Assembly (NCBI RefSeq): GCF_007655135.1
Contig: NC_045128.1
Location: 31,714,811-31,778,810, forward strand
DNA: 64,000 nucleotides
Direction of reading: 5' to 3'
From: Punica granatum
Lineage: Eukaryota; Streptophyta; Magnoliopsida; Myrtales; Lythraceae
Position numbers and translations under genes: made by a program. Below are positions 44,598 through 56,274 of the stretch, one piece after another. The notes beneath the pieces were generated by a model that worked only from the letters and a program-made list of their open reading frames with translations, ran no database searches and was not told where the DNA came from. Within the stretch, counting starts at the first letter, position 1; every line of letters begins with the position of its first letter.

Positions 44598-46368
44598 TGT
44601 TGGGAATTGATGTATGCTCTAGAGGTAATATGTCATCAGTTCTGTAATATGACATGTATTTTATTATAACACGAGACATTTCTGTTATTGTGTGGATTGC
44701 GCTAACTATTAATTTTACACAATAATGTCATTGGAATAGTAGGTTCAATAGGCATCAAGTGTGATTTGATTATGAGATCCTATAATTACTGAACACTATT
44801 CCTAAATGTCCCCGGTCGGAGTATTATCGTTAATTAAGATGACGATAATACGGTTAAACTAATGTGGTGTTGATTGATGACCAAGTCTTAGAGGTCATGT
44901 ATATGGAGACATCGAGTCATACTGCAAGTATACATTAAGAGTAATATGTACTGGACTGACCCGTCATGAGACTGCTACATGGGTTGTTACGTGATTGTTA
45001 TTATCAGATCTCATAGTGACTTTGGCACAATGGTCCTTTGACTTGAGGCTACCATGCATTCCTACATGTAATGTCATATACGTTGATACTGTTAAAAGCC
45101 ACCGTAATAGGTTGATCATAAAGACAGTTATTAGGTATGCTATAAAGTATGGAAAGGAATGTAAGTGACCAAAATATGATTTGTCATTCCTACGTAACGG
45201 GAGCGATCTCTCACGGCCACTTGGTGGGAAGAGTCTAAAAGTGTATGCATACCCAAATGAGTCGATTTAATGATATCGAGCTTATTTGTTCTGATATACT
45301 TACCCGGTAAACGACGAAAGAGATATTGAGCCAGATAAGGATGACATGACCGTGCCTTGGACTCAATAAAGAATATAGATGACAAATGGATTATACTGTA
45401 CAGTAACATAGGTCACAAGGTTCGTCGATAAATTGATTTTCCGATTATTCGAGTAACAGTGATACATTGGCAGATGTCGCTAATTGTTTTTAATAATGAA
45501 ATAGAGATTTCGATATTACTGTCAACGTAATTGGGAATCTACATGGTTACACACGACGACTAAATCGACGGGATATTTTGAAACAATAAAATTGTCTAAT
45601 AGAGATTAGATGTTTTAAGGTGCGACCGTTTAATCGGATATTTAAAGTGATTAAATTTGTCAATTAATTAGACTCGATTTATTAAATTTAATGGTGTGTC
45701 AAGTGGCTATGTTCTATGGAACCAGTTGGAACCAATTTTGTGAAAACACATGGTCTAACACATGGTGGATGTGTGGGAAGACACATGAGCCAATTGTTTG
45801 ATATCACTTATATATACACATGGGCCACTCATACGTATACATTTATACATACACATGGGCAAATCAAGAGATGCCATTTACCTATACACATGGGACATTC
45901 ATATGTAGCCATTTATGACATACACATGGGCAAATCAAGAGGTGCCATTTACCTAGACACATGGCAAATTGGAAACCTCCAAATCAAAAGCTTATATATA
46001 TATATAGATATATAGAGCTCAAGAGTGAGAGGGAGATAGGGAGAGAGAAATGCATGTGTAAGTGCATGAAAATTCGGGTTGAATCGTTTAACTCGAATAG
46101 GTCCATTAGTTTAATAATTTTAGGTGTCGCATCGGTGTTTCCTTCGAAAGTTGCCTGCTAGCATTGTCGATCTCGAAGACCCGTCGATAAAGTCCGTGTG
46201 GATACTTGTAGAGGCGTCACACTTAAGGTACTCGATCGACAATTTTAAAATTCCAAGTACGCTTTATCTATTTCTATTCTTCTAGTAGGTCTTGAAATAT
46301 AGTTTCAGGGGTAGAAAATTTTGAATTTCTCCTTCTTTTATCCTTATGTAGACGCTGTGAAACTAGCA
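44598..46368. mobile_element. Solo LTR, 1771 bp
   Basis: It starts TGTTGGGAATTG and ends ..ACTAGCA, the TG..CA of LTRs. It is flanked by tatca (44593-44597) and tatcc (46369-46373), a 5-bp TSD with one change. The gene copy at 16240 shows the empty site (agctatccacc). A TATA-like run (45994-46012) is followed by a purine-rich stretch, as expected at the U3/R border of a plus-strand LTR. No internal gag-pol or second LTR is present, so a recombined solo LTR is the simplest reading. Confidence 0.8.
45815..45970 (+). repeat. Two-copy tandem repeat in the solo LTR U3
   Basis: Two units of about 70 bp, each with ACACATGGG..ATTCATA-like opening and ACACATGGGCAAATCAAGAG then GTGCCATTTACCTA (or ATGCC..). 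Such U3 repeats often carry enhancer function in plant LTRs; that role is inference here. Confidence 0.7.
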
Positions 46369-46635
46369 TATCCACCTAGCAATACCTTTTATCATGCTTC
46401 TCGATGTTTTGTCAAGAAGGCAATCACCACCTCGGCGATATTGCCTAGCACGGCCCACGAGCTGTGGTGGTGGTGGTGGGCGGCAGCGGTTGGTGGAGCT
46501 CCTTCCATGACGATCACTAGGGGAAAGCACGTATAAAAGGGACACACCATGGGTGGCGGAGGAGGAGGAGGAGGTAGCGGAGGGGTCAGAGGAAATTGAA
46601 AGGGAAAAGGAAATTTTGGTGGAGGTGGGGGATGG

Positions 46636-47235
46636 GAGTCATAACAATAGATATGATTTCTTGCCACGAAAGCAGCGAATAACTTGTTACTGGTCTTGTC
46701 AAAACAAGCTCGTCCTAATAAGTATATTATGATAAGATAACGTTTGGTCACAATATCTTATAACTTATGGTGATAAACTTATTTTTGCGATGAAAATATT
46801 GTACAATGTCTGTCACAATGTATGAAAATATGTATATACATATATGTTAGTTATTATGGGAATACTTGGTTCATAACGCTCGCACAATATTGAAGATATG
46901 ATATAAATGTATATGTATCTACATACATATTAAGTATGTGCATTATGAAATTTTATTTAGTATAATTTAATATTCTCATCACAATATATATATTAAGTAT
47001 GTATATACATGCATATTATGTATGTATATACATATATGTTACTTATTATGAAAATAATTGGTTTTCAGCGCTCACACAATATTGAAGATATGTGTATACA
47101 TATAAATATATATGTATCACATACATATTAAGTATGTGTATTATGAGACTTTATTTAATGTAATTTAACATTCTTATCACAATATACTTTTCTTGTGATA
47201 AAATTTTTTCGTAGCAATATAATTTGTCACAATAT
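46636..47235 (-). mobile_element. CACTA-like remnant in Pro-rich gene copy 3
   Basis: Homologous to 48960-49505 and 51064-51610, which keep a CACTACAAGAAA end, but the terminal bases are lost here. It holds two direct copies (about 190 bp apart) of 'acaatattgaagatatg..acatacatattaagtatgtgc'. The site is the boundary between the FFGPP codons and the Pro-rich codons of the gene. Confidence 0.6.
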
Positions 47236-47678
47236 GGAGGACCAAAAAACTCCACATGATGGAGTTTCCTTGATTTCATAGTCGTCTTCTTCTTCTTCAT
47301 CGCGATGGTTTCGGGGGCTGTTGAAATAATGGGGTGAGAAGGATGGATTTGTCGATTGATGAATCGGATCTTGTAGTCTCCGGATTGGTTAGAGAAGAGC
47401 TAGTAGATCAGACACCTTCGCCTAGCCTGAAGAAAGGATCAGCTTAGATACCTCTTTGTTCACTATATTCCTGGTTTGCTAAAAGGGAACGCACGGAGTG
47501 GCAGTGACTCGCGCAAGTCGAGTGATTGTTAGAAGTGAGACGAGATACATGCATTTATAGAGTGAGGTTGAGGGAGGGAAGAGAGAAATTTCCAACTTCA
47601 GAACAGTGCACCTACTGTGGGAGATCGAAGAAAGCAGAGAGAAGTGAGAGAGCGAGAGAACATATCTAAGAAGAGTAA

Positions 47679-47959
47679 CTGTTTGGTTTTACAATTTAAT
47701 TTTAACTATACTCCACTTATTTTCAATTCATACAATTATTATATTTTCATTTTTCTTCAATTTTTTAATCATGTAATTCAATTTTTAATATTAAATTCTC
47801 TCAATTATATATTACTTTTTCCATAATTCAACAACACAATTATTACTTTCTCTGAACTATTCATAACTTTTTCACACTTTTTCTCTAATTCAACAATACA
47901 ATTATTACAAATTAATTAAAACCAAAACTCAACTTTACTCAACTCTAAAATCAACCACA
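47679..47959. mobile_element. MITE-like insertion in array unit 1
   Basis: Absent from the matching positions in units 2 and 3 (49960 and 52068, reading 'aagagtaaaactttga'). It starts CTGTTTGGTTTTACAATTT, and the right end contains the partial reverse complement ('aattaaaaccaaaactcaac'). It is AT-rich with no coding. The TSD is short and unclear. Confidence 0.5.
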
Positions 47960-48959
47960 AAAACTTTGATTAAAATCACTTGTATTCGAAACAAATTCAA
48001 GTTTTCCACGCAACAACTGTTCGGTTGATTTCTACTTACACACACAAAAATATATATATATATATATATATATATAGCGGTTCTTATCTTCTACTACTAT
48101 ATATAGCAGAAGGATTCTTTGTTTCGTCTCTTCCTCGAACTTACATGTGGAGGGTGGGAGCGGGAAAGTTCGGTACGATTTCTAGCATGAACTGTAGTTG
48201 TCCCGAATTATTATCATTTGGTTGAATATTATTTTAGTGAGCACGCTAATTTTCTCTCTTTTTATAGAAGAGTAGAGATGAGAACCATATCATCATCATC
48301 GTATTTTATTTAAGAAAAAAATCATGTTAAACTAACTGGATATTTTCTTTTCAAGAATAGGTAGATATTAAAAGTCAAATAATAAAATAGCAATATCAAG
48401 ACACAAACTTAAGGAAAACATGGACTCATTGAGCAACGTGGTTAGATAAAACTAAGCTTTTCTTTTTGAATGAAATATTAGAGTATTTTATCATATTGGA
48501 TTCTAACATTTATTTATTTATTTATTTATTTTTGGCTTTGTAAATTGACAATCTCATGGTACCTTCTCTTGACTGGTTGTTAGAGTAAAAATCAAATAAA
48601 AGAATAATTTGATAAAAAAAATAAAATTAAATAACCATGTGCAAAGATTGGTTGTAAAACTAATTCCTTGGAATTTAAGATGATGCTCGAGTGCCAAGCA
48701 AAGGGGAGTTTCAAACCTCCAAAAATTATTTCCATTCTTTTTTTTTTAATTCTGACTATTCTCCTTTTATCTTAATAAATGTATATATATATATGACACA
48801 CACATAGTACCTAGTTCGCTAGTATCCAAATAATACATACACAAGTAAACTCTCATGTTCCAGTCCAGGTCTGATATTATTCCTTCCATATGATCCTGTT
48901 CTGTTGATTTCTACTTACACACATACGTATATATATATATATATATATAGCAGTTTCTA

Positions 48960-49505
48960 TTAAGTATATTGTGACAAGATGATATTTGATTATAAGATCT
49001 TATAACTTATGGTGATAAATTTATTTTCGGGATGAAAACATTATACAATTTGCGTCACAATATATGAAAATATGTATATAAATACATGTTAATTATTATG
49101 GAAATACTTAGTTCGTGGTGCTCTCGCACAATATTGAAGATATGTGTATACATATAAATATATATGTATCTACATACATATTAAGTATGTGCATTATGTG
49201 ACTTTAGTTAGTGTAATTTAATATTCTTATCACAATATATAGATTAAGTATTTATATACATGCATATTAAGTATGTATATACATACATATTAGTTATTAT
49301 GGAAATACTTGGTTTTCAACGCTCGCATAATATTGAAGATATGTGTATACATATAAACATATATGTATCTACATACATATTAAGTACGTGCATTATAAAA
49401 TTTTATTTAATGTAATTTAACATTCTTATTACAATATAATTTTCTTGTGATAAAACTTCTTTGTATCAATAGAATTTGTCACAACATACAAAATTTCTTG
49501 TAGTG
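48960..49505 (-). mobile_element. CACTA transposon end, array unit 2
   Basis: On the minus strand it begins CACTACAAGAAATTTTG at 49505, the classic CACTA (En/Spm) terminus. The opposite terminus is missing, so only a fragment is amplified with the array. Confidence 0.65.
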
Positions 49506-49581
49506 AGTGGGGCTGGCGGAGGACCAAAAACTCCACATGATGGAGTTTCCTTGATTTCATAATCTTCTTCTTCTTCATCAT
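49506..49581 (-). pseudogene. 5' fragment of the Pro-rich gene, array unit 2
   Basis: ATG at 49581 gives MMKKKKIMKSRKLHHVEF; then a 1-base deletion (relative to TTTTTCGG of copy 1) shifts the frame, and the CACTA end cuts the gene. The upstream leader and TATA box (about 49832-49841) are kept. Confidence 0.7.
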
Positions 49582-51063
49582 CGCAATGGTTTCGGGGGCT
49601 GTTGAAATAATGGGGTGAGAAGGATGGATTTGTCGATTGACGAATTGGGTGTTGTAGTCTCCGGATTGGTTGGAGGAGAGCTAGTAGATTAGACACCTTT
49701 GCCGAACCTGAAGAAAGGATCAACTTAGATACGTCTTTGTCCACTATATTCCTGGTTTGCTAAAAGGGAGCGCACGGAGTGGCAGTGACTCGCGCAAGTC
49801 GAGTGAATGTTAGAAGTGAGACGGGATACATGCATTTATATAGTGAGGGTGAGGGAGGGAGGAGAGAAATTTCCAACTTCGGAACAGTGCACATAGTGAG
49901 AGAACGAAGAAGGCATAGAGAAGAGAAGCGAGAGAGCGAGAGAACATATCTAAAAAGAGTAAAACTTTGATTAAAACAACTTGTATTCGAAACAAATTAA
50001 AGTTTTCCACGAAACACCAGCAGAAGTACCTAGTTAGCTAGTATTCAGATAATACATACACAAATGAACTGTTAGGTTCCAGTCCAGGTCTGATATTATT
50101 CCTTTCATCTCATCCTGTTCGGTTGATTTCTACTTATACACATATATGTGTGTATATATATATATACTTATCTAGCGGTTCTTATCTCCTTCTGCTATAT
50201 ATAGCAGAAGGATTCTTTGTTTCGTCTCTTCCTCGAACTTACATGTGGAGGGTGGGTGCGGGAAAGTTCGGTACGATTTCTAGCATGAACTGTAGCTGTC
50301 CCAAATTATTATCATTTGGTTGAATATTATTTTAGTGAGCACACTAATTTCTCTCTTTTTATAGGAGAGTAGAGATGAGAACCATATCATCATCATCATA
50401 TTTTATTTAAGAAAAAAATCATGTTAAACTAACAGGATATTTTCTTTTCAAGAATAGGTAGAAATTTAAAGTCAAATAATAAAATAGCAATATCATGACA
50501 CAAACTTAAGGAAAACATGGACTCACTGAGCAACGAGGTTACATAAAACAAAGCTTTTCTTTTTGAATGAAATATTATAGTATTTTATCATATTGGATTC
50601 TAACATTTATTTTATTTTATCTTTTTTTTGGCTCTGTAAATTGACAATCTCATGGTATCTTCTCTTGACTGGTTATTAGAGTAAGAATCAAATAAAAGAA
50701 TAATTTGATAAAAAAATAAAATTAAATAACCATGTGCAAAGATTGGTTGTAAAACTAATTCCTTGGAATTTAAGCTGACGCTCGAGAGCCAAGCAAAGGG
50801 GAGTTTCAAACCTCCAAAATTTATTTCTATTCTTTTTTTTTAATTGTGACTATTCTCCTTTTATCTTAATAAATGTATATATATATATATATATATGACA
50901 CACACATAGTACCTAGTTCGCTAGTATCCAGATAATACATACACAAGTAAACTCTCATGTTCCAGTCCAGGTCTGATATTATTCATTCCATATGATCCTG
51001 TTCTATTGATTTCTACTTACACACACGTGTATATATATATATATATATATGTAGCAGTTTCTA

Positions 51064-51610
51064 ATAAGTATATTGTGACAAGATTATATTTGATTACAAT
51101 ATCTTATAACTTATGGTGATAAATTTATTTTCGCGATGAAAACATTGTACAATTTGTGTCACAATATATGAAAATATGTATATAAATATATGTTAGTTAT
51201 TATGGAAATACTTAGGTCGTGGTGCTCTCGCACAATATTAAAGATATGTGTATACATATAAATATATATGTATCTACATACATATTAAGTATGTGCATTA
51301 TGTGACTTTAGTTAGTGTAATTTAATATTCGTATCACAATATATAGATTAAGTATGTATATACATGCATGTTAAGTATGTATATACATACATGTTAGTTA
51401 TTATGGAAATACTTGGTTTTCAGCGCTCGCATAATATTGAATATATGTGTATACATATAAACATATATGTATCTACATACATATTAAGTACGTGCATTAT
51501 AAAATTTTATTTAATATAATTTAACATTCTTATTACAATATAATTTTCTTGTGATAAAATTTCTTCTGTAGCAATAGAATTTGTCACAACATACAAAATT
51601 TCTTATAGTG
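51064..51610 (-). mobile_element. CACTA transposon end, array unit 3
   Basis: On the minus strand it begins CACTATAAGAAATTTTG at 51610. It is otherwise colinear with 48960-49505. Confidence 0.65.
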
Positions 51611-51686
51611 AGTGGGGCTGGCGGAGGACCAAAAACTCCACATGATGGAGTTTCCTTGATTTCATAATCTTCTTCTTCTTCATCAT
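51611..51686 (-). pseudogene. 5' fragment of the Pro-rich gene, array unit 3
   Basis: Same start, same 1-base deletion and same CACTA junction as 49506-49581, so the damage preceded the tandem amplification. The TATA box is at about 51937-51946. Confidence 0.7.
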
Positions 51687-52404
51687 CGCAATGGTTTCGG
51701 GGGCTGTTGAAATAATGGGGTGAGAAGGATGGATTTGTCGATTGACGAATTGGGTGTTGTAGTCTCCGGATTGGTTGGAGGAGAGCTAGTAGATCAGACA
51801 CCTTCGCCAAACCTGAAGAAAGGATCAACTTAGATACCTCTTTGTTCACTGTATTCCTGGTTTGCTAAAGGGAGCGCACGGAGTGGCAGTGACTCGCGCA
51901 AGTCGAGTGAATGTTAGATGTGCGACGGGATACATGCATTTATAGAGTGAGGGTGAGGGAGGGAGGAGAGAAATTTCCTACTTCGAAACAGTGCACACAC
52001 CGTGAGAGAGCGAAGAAGGCAGAGAGAAGAGAAGCGAGAGAGCAAGAGAACATATCTAAAAAGAGTAAAACTTTGATTAAAACAACTTGTATTCGAAACA
52101 AATTGAAGTTTTCCACGAAACACCAGCAGAAGTACCTAGTTAGCTAGTATCCAGATAATACATACACAAATGAACTGTTAGGCTCTAGTCCAAGTCTGAT
52201 ATTATTCCTTTCATCTCATCCTATTCGGTTGATTTCTACTTATACACATATGTATATATATATATATACACATATCTAGCGGTTCTTATCTTCTGCTGTT
52301 ATATATAGCAGAAGGATTCTCTGTTTCATCTTTCTCAAACTTACATGTGGAGGGTGGGTGCGGGAAAGTTCGGTACGATTTCTAGCATGAACCGTAGGTG
52401 TCCC

Positions 52405-52977
52405 GAATTATTATCATTTGGTTGAATATTATTTTAGTGAGCACACTAATTTCTCTCTTTCTATAGTAGAGTAGAGATGAGAACCATATCATCATCATCG
52501 TATTTTATTTAAGAAAAAAATCATGTTAAACTAACTAGATATTTTCTTTTCAAGAATAGGTAGAAATTAAAAGTCAAATAATAAAATAGCAATATCATGA
52601 CACAAACTTAAGGAAAACATGGACTCATTGAGCAACGTGGTTAGATAAAACTAAGCTTTTCTTTTTGAATGAAATATTATAGTATTTTATCATATTGGAT
52701 TCTAACATTTATTTAATTTTTTCTTTTTTATTTTGGCTCTGTAAATTGACAATCTCATGGTACCTTCTCTTGACTGGTTATTAGAGTAAGAATCAAATAA
52801 AAGAATAATTTGATAAAAAAATAAAATTAAATAACCATGTGCAAAGATTGGTTGTAAAACTAATTCTTTGGAATTTAAGCTGATGCTCTAGTGCCAAGCA
52901 AAGGGGAGTTTCAAACCTCCAAAAATTATTTCTATTCTTTTTTTTTAATTGTGACTATTCTCCTTTTATCTTAATAA

Positions 52978-53009
<32 letters not shown>

Positions 53010-53155
53010 GACACACATAGTACCTAGTTAGCTAATATCCAGATAGTACCTAGTTAGCTAATATCCAGATAATGCATACACAAATAAACTGTCAGGTTCC
53101 AGTCCAGGTCAGATATTATTCCTTCCATCTGATCCTGTTCTGTTGATTTCACCTT

Positions 53156-53187
<32 letters not shown>

Positions 53188-54846
53188 TTAGCAGTTCCTA
53201 TCTTCTGCTGCTATATATAGCACTCACGGTATATATTATATTTGGCATCCTAAGACTTTTCTCAATTCAATTAATTAATTAAGCTCGGTCGATTTGTTCG
53301 CTCGTATTGTATGTTTTTTAGAGAAGGGCTCCACTATATTCTTAAGAATGTGACCGGTATCATCCTGCATGATCGAATAGCACGATTTCTAGCTAAATCC
53401 CCAAATTCAAAATAGGTAGATATATCTATCGACTTTGATGATTCTTCAATCATCTACGTATATTTTCATAATACAACTTTCTTGTAAGTTTGAATTCCAA
53501 ACTAATTAATCGGACCTTCTTTTTAGTTTTATTTGCACCCATTATTAGAGTTTTGGTATATTGCAACATATAGCCTAACGTTGACAGATATTTTTGGACC
53601 TATCCCAAAGTCGATTTTTTGCCTGAAATATCCCAACGTTGCTAATTTGATATCACTATCTAGCCCCGGGGATAGTTAGTGAAACAAAAATAGTATCGTA
53701 GGGATATTTTAGGTATAAAAAAATGACGTTGGGATAGATCTAAGAATATCTGTCAATATTACGCTATATCGTGCAATAAACCTTAGAGTTTCATGTAAGT
53801 CCCGAAAGAAAGAAACGAAAGAAAGAAAAGATTTTCTTCTTCAGTCACCAGAAATAGAAGAAGGCCAAATCTCAGTCAAGCACCAAAAGAGGAAACGAAT
53901 CAGAAAGACTCTTCATAATCATGCGTTCTGCTTACTAACCATATCTCTCGTGTTTATTCTGTTTTGTCACGAGATGGGACAATTGCCACGATCGAATCAC
54001 TATTTTATCGATGATGATGATGGTGATATGATAATGATAATAAAAATAATAAATTATACAATTACAAAATTTTAGACATAGAAGATAGAACCTATAACCC
54101 TAACAAAGATAAAAAAACCAGCCCACTGACATGTAAGAGAACCGTTGCGAATCTCTCTATTTTCTCAAACCCCCCACAAACACCAACCCTGCCACACGCA
54201 CACACAAAAAATATATTGCTGAAAGTGTTAAGTATATTCATTACAATCTACCGCAAGAGCAGATACCTGAGAAAATGCCTAATGCCTAATCGGGTATTAC
54301 AAGAAGGAAGAAACGATTTATTATCTAAGCAAACAACAAAGACTAATAAGTGAAAAAATCACAACGGATAAAAATAAATACAAATGTCATTTTCCATCTT
54401 GAAATCGAAAGATCCACTCACGACCTTCTAGCAGCATTTCATCACGGACCTCAACCAATGCTGGGAAGGGGGAAAAAAAGGATTGCACCTTACCCTAAAT
54501 CCACGATGAGAATCAACTATGTTATGAAACAAAGTAGAAAAGCAAGGTATATTGGGTCGGGTATCCGTGCGAAATATCCCACCATAGATTACACCCCTAG
54601 TTTGAACAATCAAACTTAATCCTTAATAGCCCAATCCCAAAATTATCCTTGATCGGTTCAAACTACTGTTTATCTCAGGGAACCAAAACCTGTTCAAAAC
54701 TCAATCGAGGAAGACAAGCCACAAAAGTCAATTTGAACAAGCTTGAAGGTAAGATCGATCGGACTTCAGGTGCTTTCATCTTGGTGGTGGGCGATGATTC
54801 TGCCGCGGGGGGTGTCGAAGAGGCCGCAGAGGAGAAGTCACCACTT
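52405..54846. repeat. Segmental duplication (partner 25045-27110)
   Basis: Colinear with 25045-27110 and joined at 54847 to the block that matches window position 1. The 53.2-54.8 kb part has no gene; a (GAT)n-like tract at 54010 and poly-A runs are present. Confidence 0.85.
53554..53782. mobile_element. Mutator-like MITE, about 228 bp
   Basis: GGTATATTGCAACATATAG at the left and its imperfect reverse complement at the right give TIRs of about 45 bp. The TSD TTAGAGTTT lies at 53545-53553 and 53783-53791. The partner block at about 26107 is the empty site. TSD of 9 bp and TIR layout point to a Mutator-like MITE. Confidence 0.8.
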
Positions 54847-56274
54847 GGCCCACCCACATCGGAGATTTTATGGTGCAATCAATAAAGATGAATTGCACCA
54901 TCCAATTGAATAAATTACTTAAAATTTAAGTGAAAAAGTATTTTTTTTCAAAAGGTTAGTAATTTTATTTTGAAATATGTGTAAATTATTTAGAAACTTG
55001 TGTAAATTATTTCGAAATTCATACAAATTATTCTGAGATGCGTATACTATAGAGTAAGTAGTTTAAGTAGTTTATTATACAGTAAAGTAATTTACTTCGA
55101 TTGAATGATGCAACCGATTGCACGCCCTATCATTTGTTATTTATCTATGTCCGTTTGAATTATTAATGATAATAATTATTATTATTATTGTTATTATTAT
55201 TCAAAGCTTACAATATCCTGTTATATATGATCGTTGGAAAATGATTTTTCTCCCGAAATGGAGCCCTTTAAATCCAGCAAATGTCTCACAATTATAGGAG
55301 ATTACTCGCCCCCGGGAGATCAAATTGATTATAGAAACATGAGTTTACATAATGGATTTATTAGTGAACTAAGAAAAACATTATCTAGACGGGCAGTGAC
55401 TAGATTAACCTTAAAACATTAGCTGGTTCAAGTTCTCTCTCTAGCCCTCGAGCTCGGGTTCGTCGAGCATATCTAGCAAGCCGTGTGGCTAGGTACGCAT
55501 TGGGTTCAAGCCTTGGGTGTGGCTTGGGAGCCCCTGGCTCACTGATGCTCAGAGCTCCAACGAACAAGGGGACTATTCGTCTCCTCTTTTTTTTACAAAA
55601 AAATTTAATTAATTAATTATTTTATTTTATTTCAGTTTTTTTTAATTCTTAATAAATATTACATAATATTTAATATTAAATAAATAAAAATGTTAATATT
55701 TATTAGGCATTTCCTTCTTTCTATAGGAAGGGCAGTTTTGTATTTTTAGTCAAAGCCTATCCCTCAATTCTTTGAATCCAAATTTGAGAATTGTAATTCA
55801 CATTTCTCATATTACATCCAACTAAACAAATAAACTTAAATGCAATCTTCATTCTATTACTTACTAATTGATATTCCCTACCTATTATATTCACCGCTAA
55901 TTCCATTACGACGAAACAAACGTAGCATAAGGGACTATTTCTCGATGAAATAAATCAGACTTACAGGGCGAGTATGGTGAGTTTTAGTACCTAGGTAATT
56001 TTTTTTTCCTTCTCTAACATCTCATATATATTATAAAAGCTTTTGTGATGAAATTATTGAGCCAATTATATAAGTGATTTTAATTATTCACAATGTGCCT
56101 ATCGTCTAGCTTGTTTGTTCTTTATCCTTTCTTTGGTTCTGTTTGTTTCTTTCCAGTATACGAAGAAACCTTGTAAACCGCTATCAAATCGGTCAACAAC
56201 TTGAAAGAAAATAAGATGAAAAAGAGCTAGTCGTCCAAAAACTATCAAATATATATCAAAATACTACCAACAAT

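Larger units (their letters stand above)
44455..47300 (-). pseudogene. Pro-rich membrane protein, copy 3, split by two transposons
   Basis: Start at 47300 (MKKKKTTMKSRKLHHVEFFGPP, to 47236), then a CACTA remnant, then the Pro-rich, His-run and span region (46635-46369; PPPPPPPPMV.., AHHHHHSSWAVLGNIAEVVIAFLT), then a solo LTR, then the acidic tail (44592-44455; SSTPESKEEESQETEVE). In addition, the codons for IYNGLFTCKRN are deleted with loss of frame. Removing the two insertions would leave the same layout as copies 1 and 2, so this copy was intact before disruption. Confidence 0.8.
46640..53200. repeat. Tandem array, unit about 2.1 kb, three units
   Basis: Landmarks recur at a constant step: 'cgaattattatcatttggttg' at 48209, 50302 and 52405; the gene 5' fragment at 47236, 49506 and 51611; 'agtatattgtgacaa' at 48966 and 51067. 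Each unit has a CACTA-end segment, the first codons and promoter of the Pro-rich gene, a (TA)n-rich spacer and an AT-rich module. The last unit runs into the block shared with 25.0-27.9 kb. Unit 1 alone has a 280-bp insertion at 47679-47959. Confidence 0.9.

Noticed and set aside
45716..46015. 99-aa frame with repeated HTHG/THMG-like motifs
   Set aside because: It is the translated U3 tandem repeat of the solo LTR.
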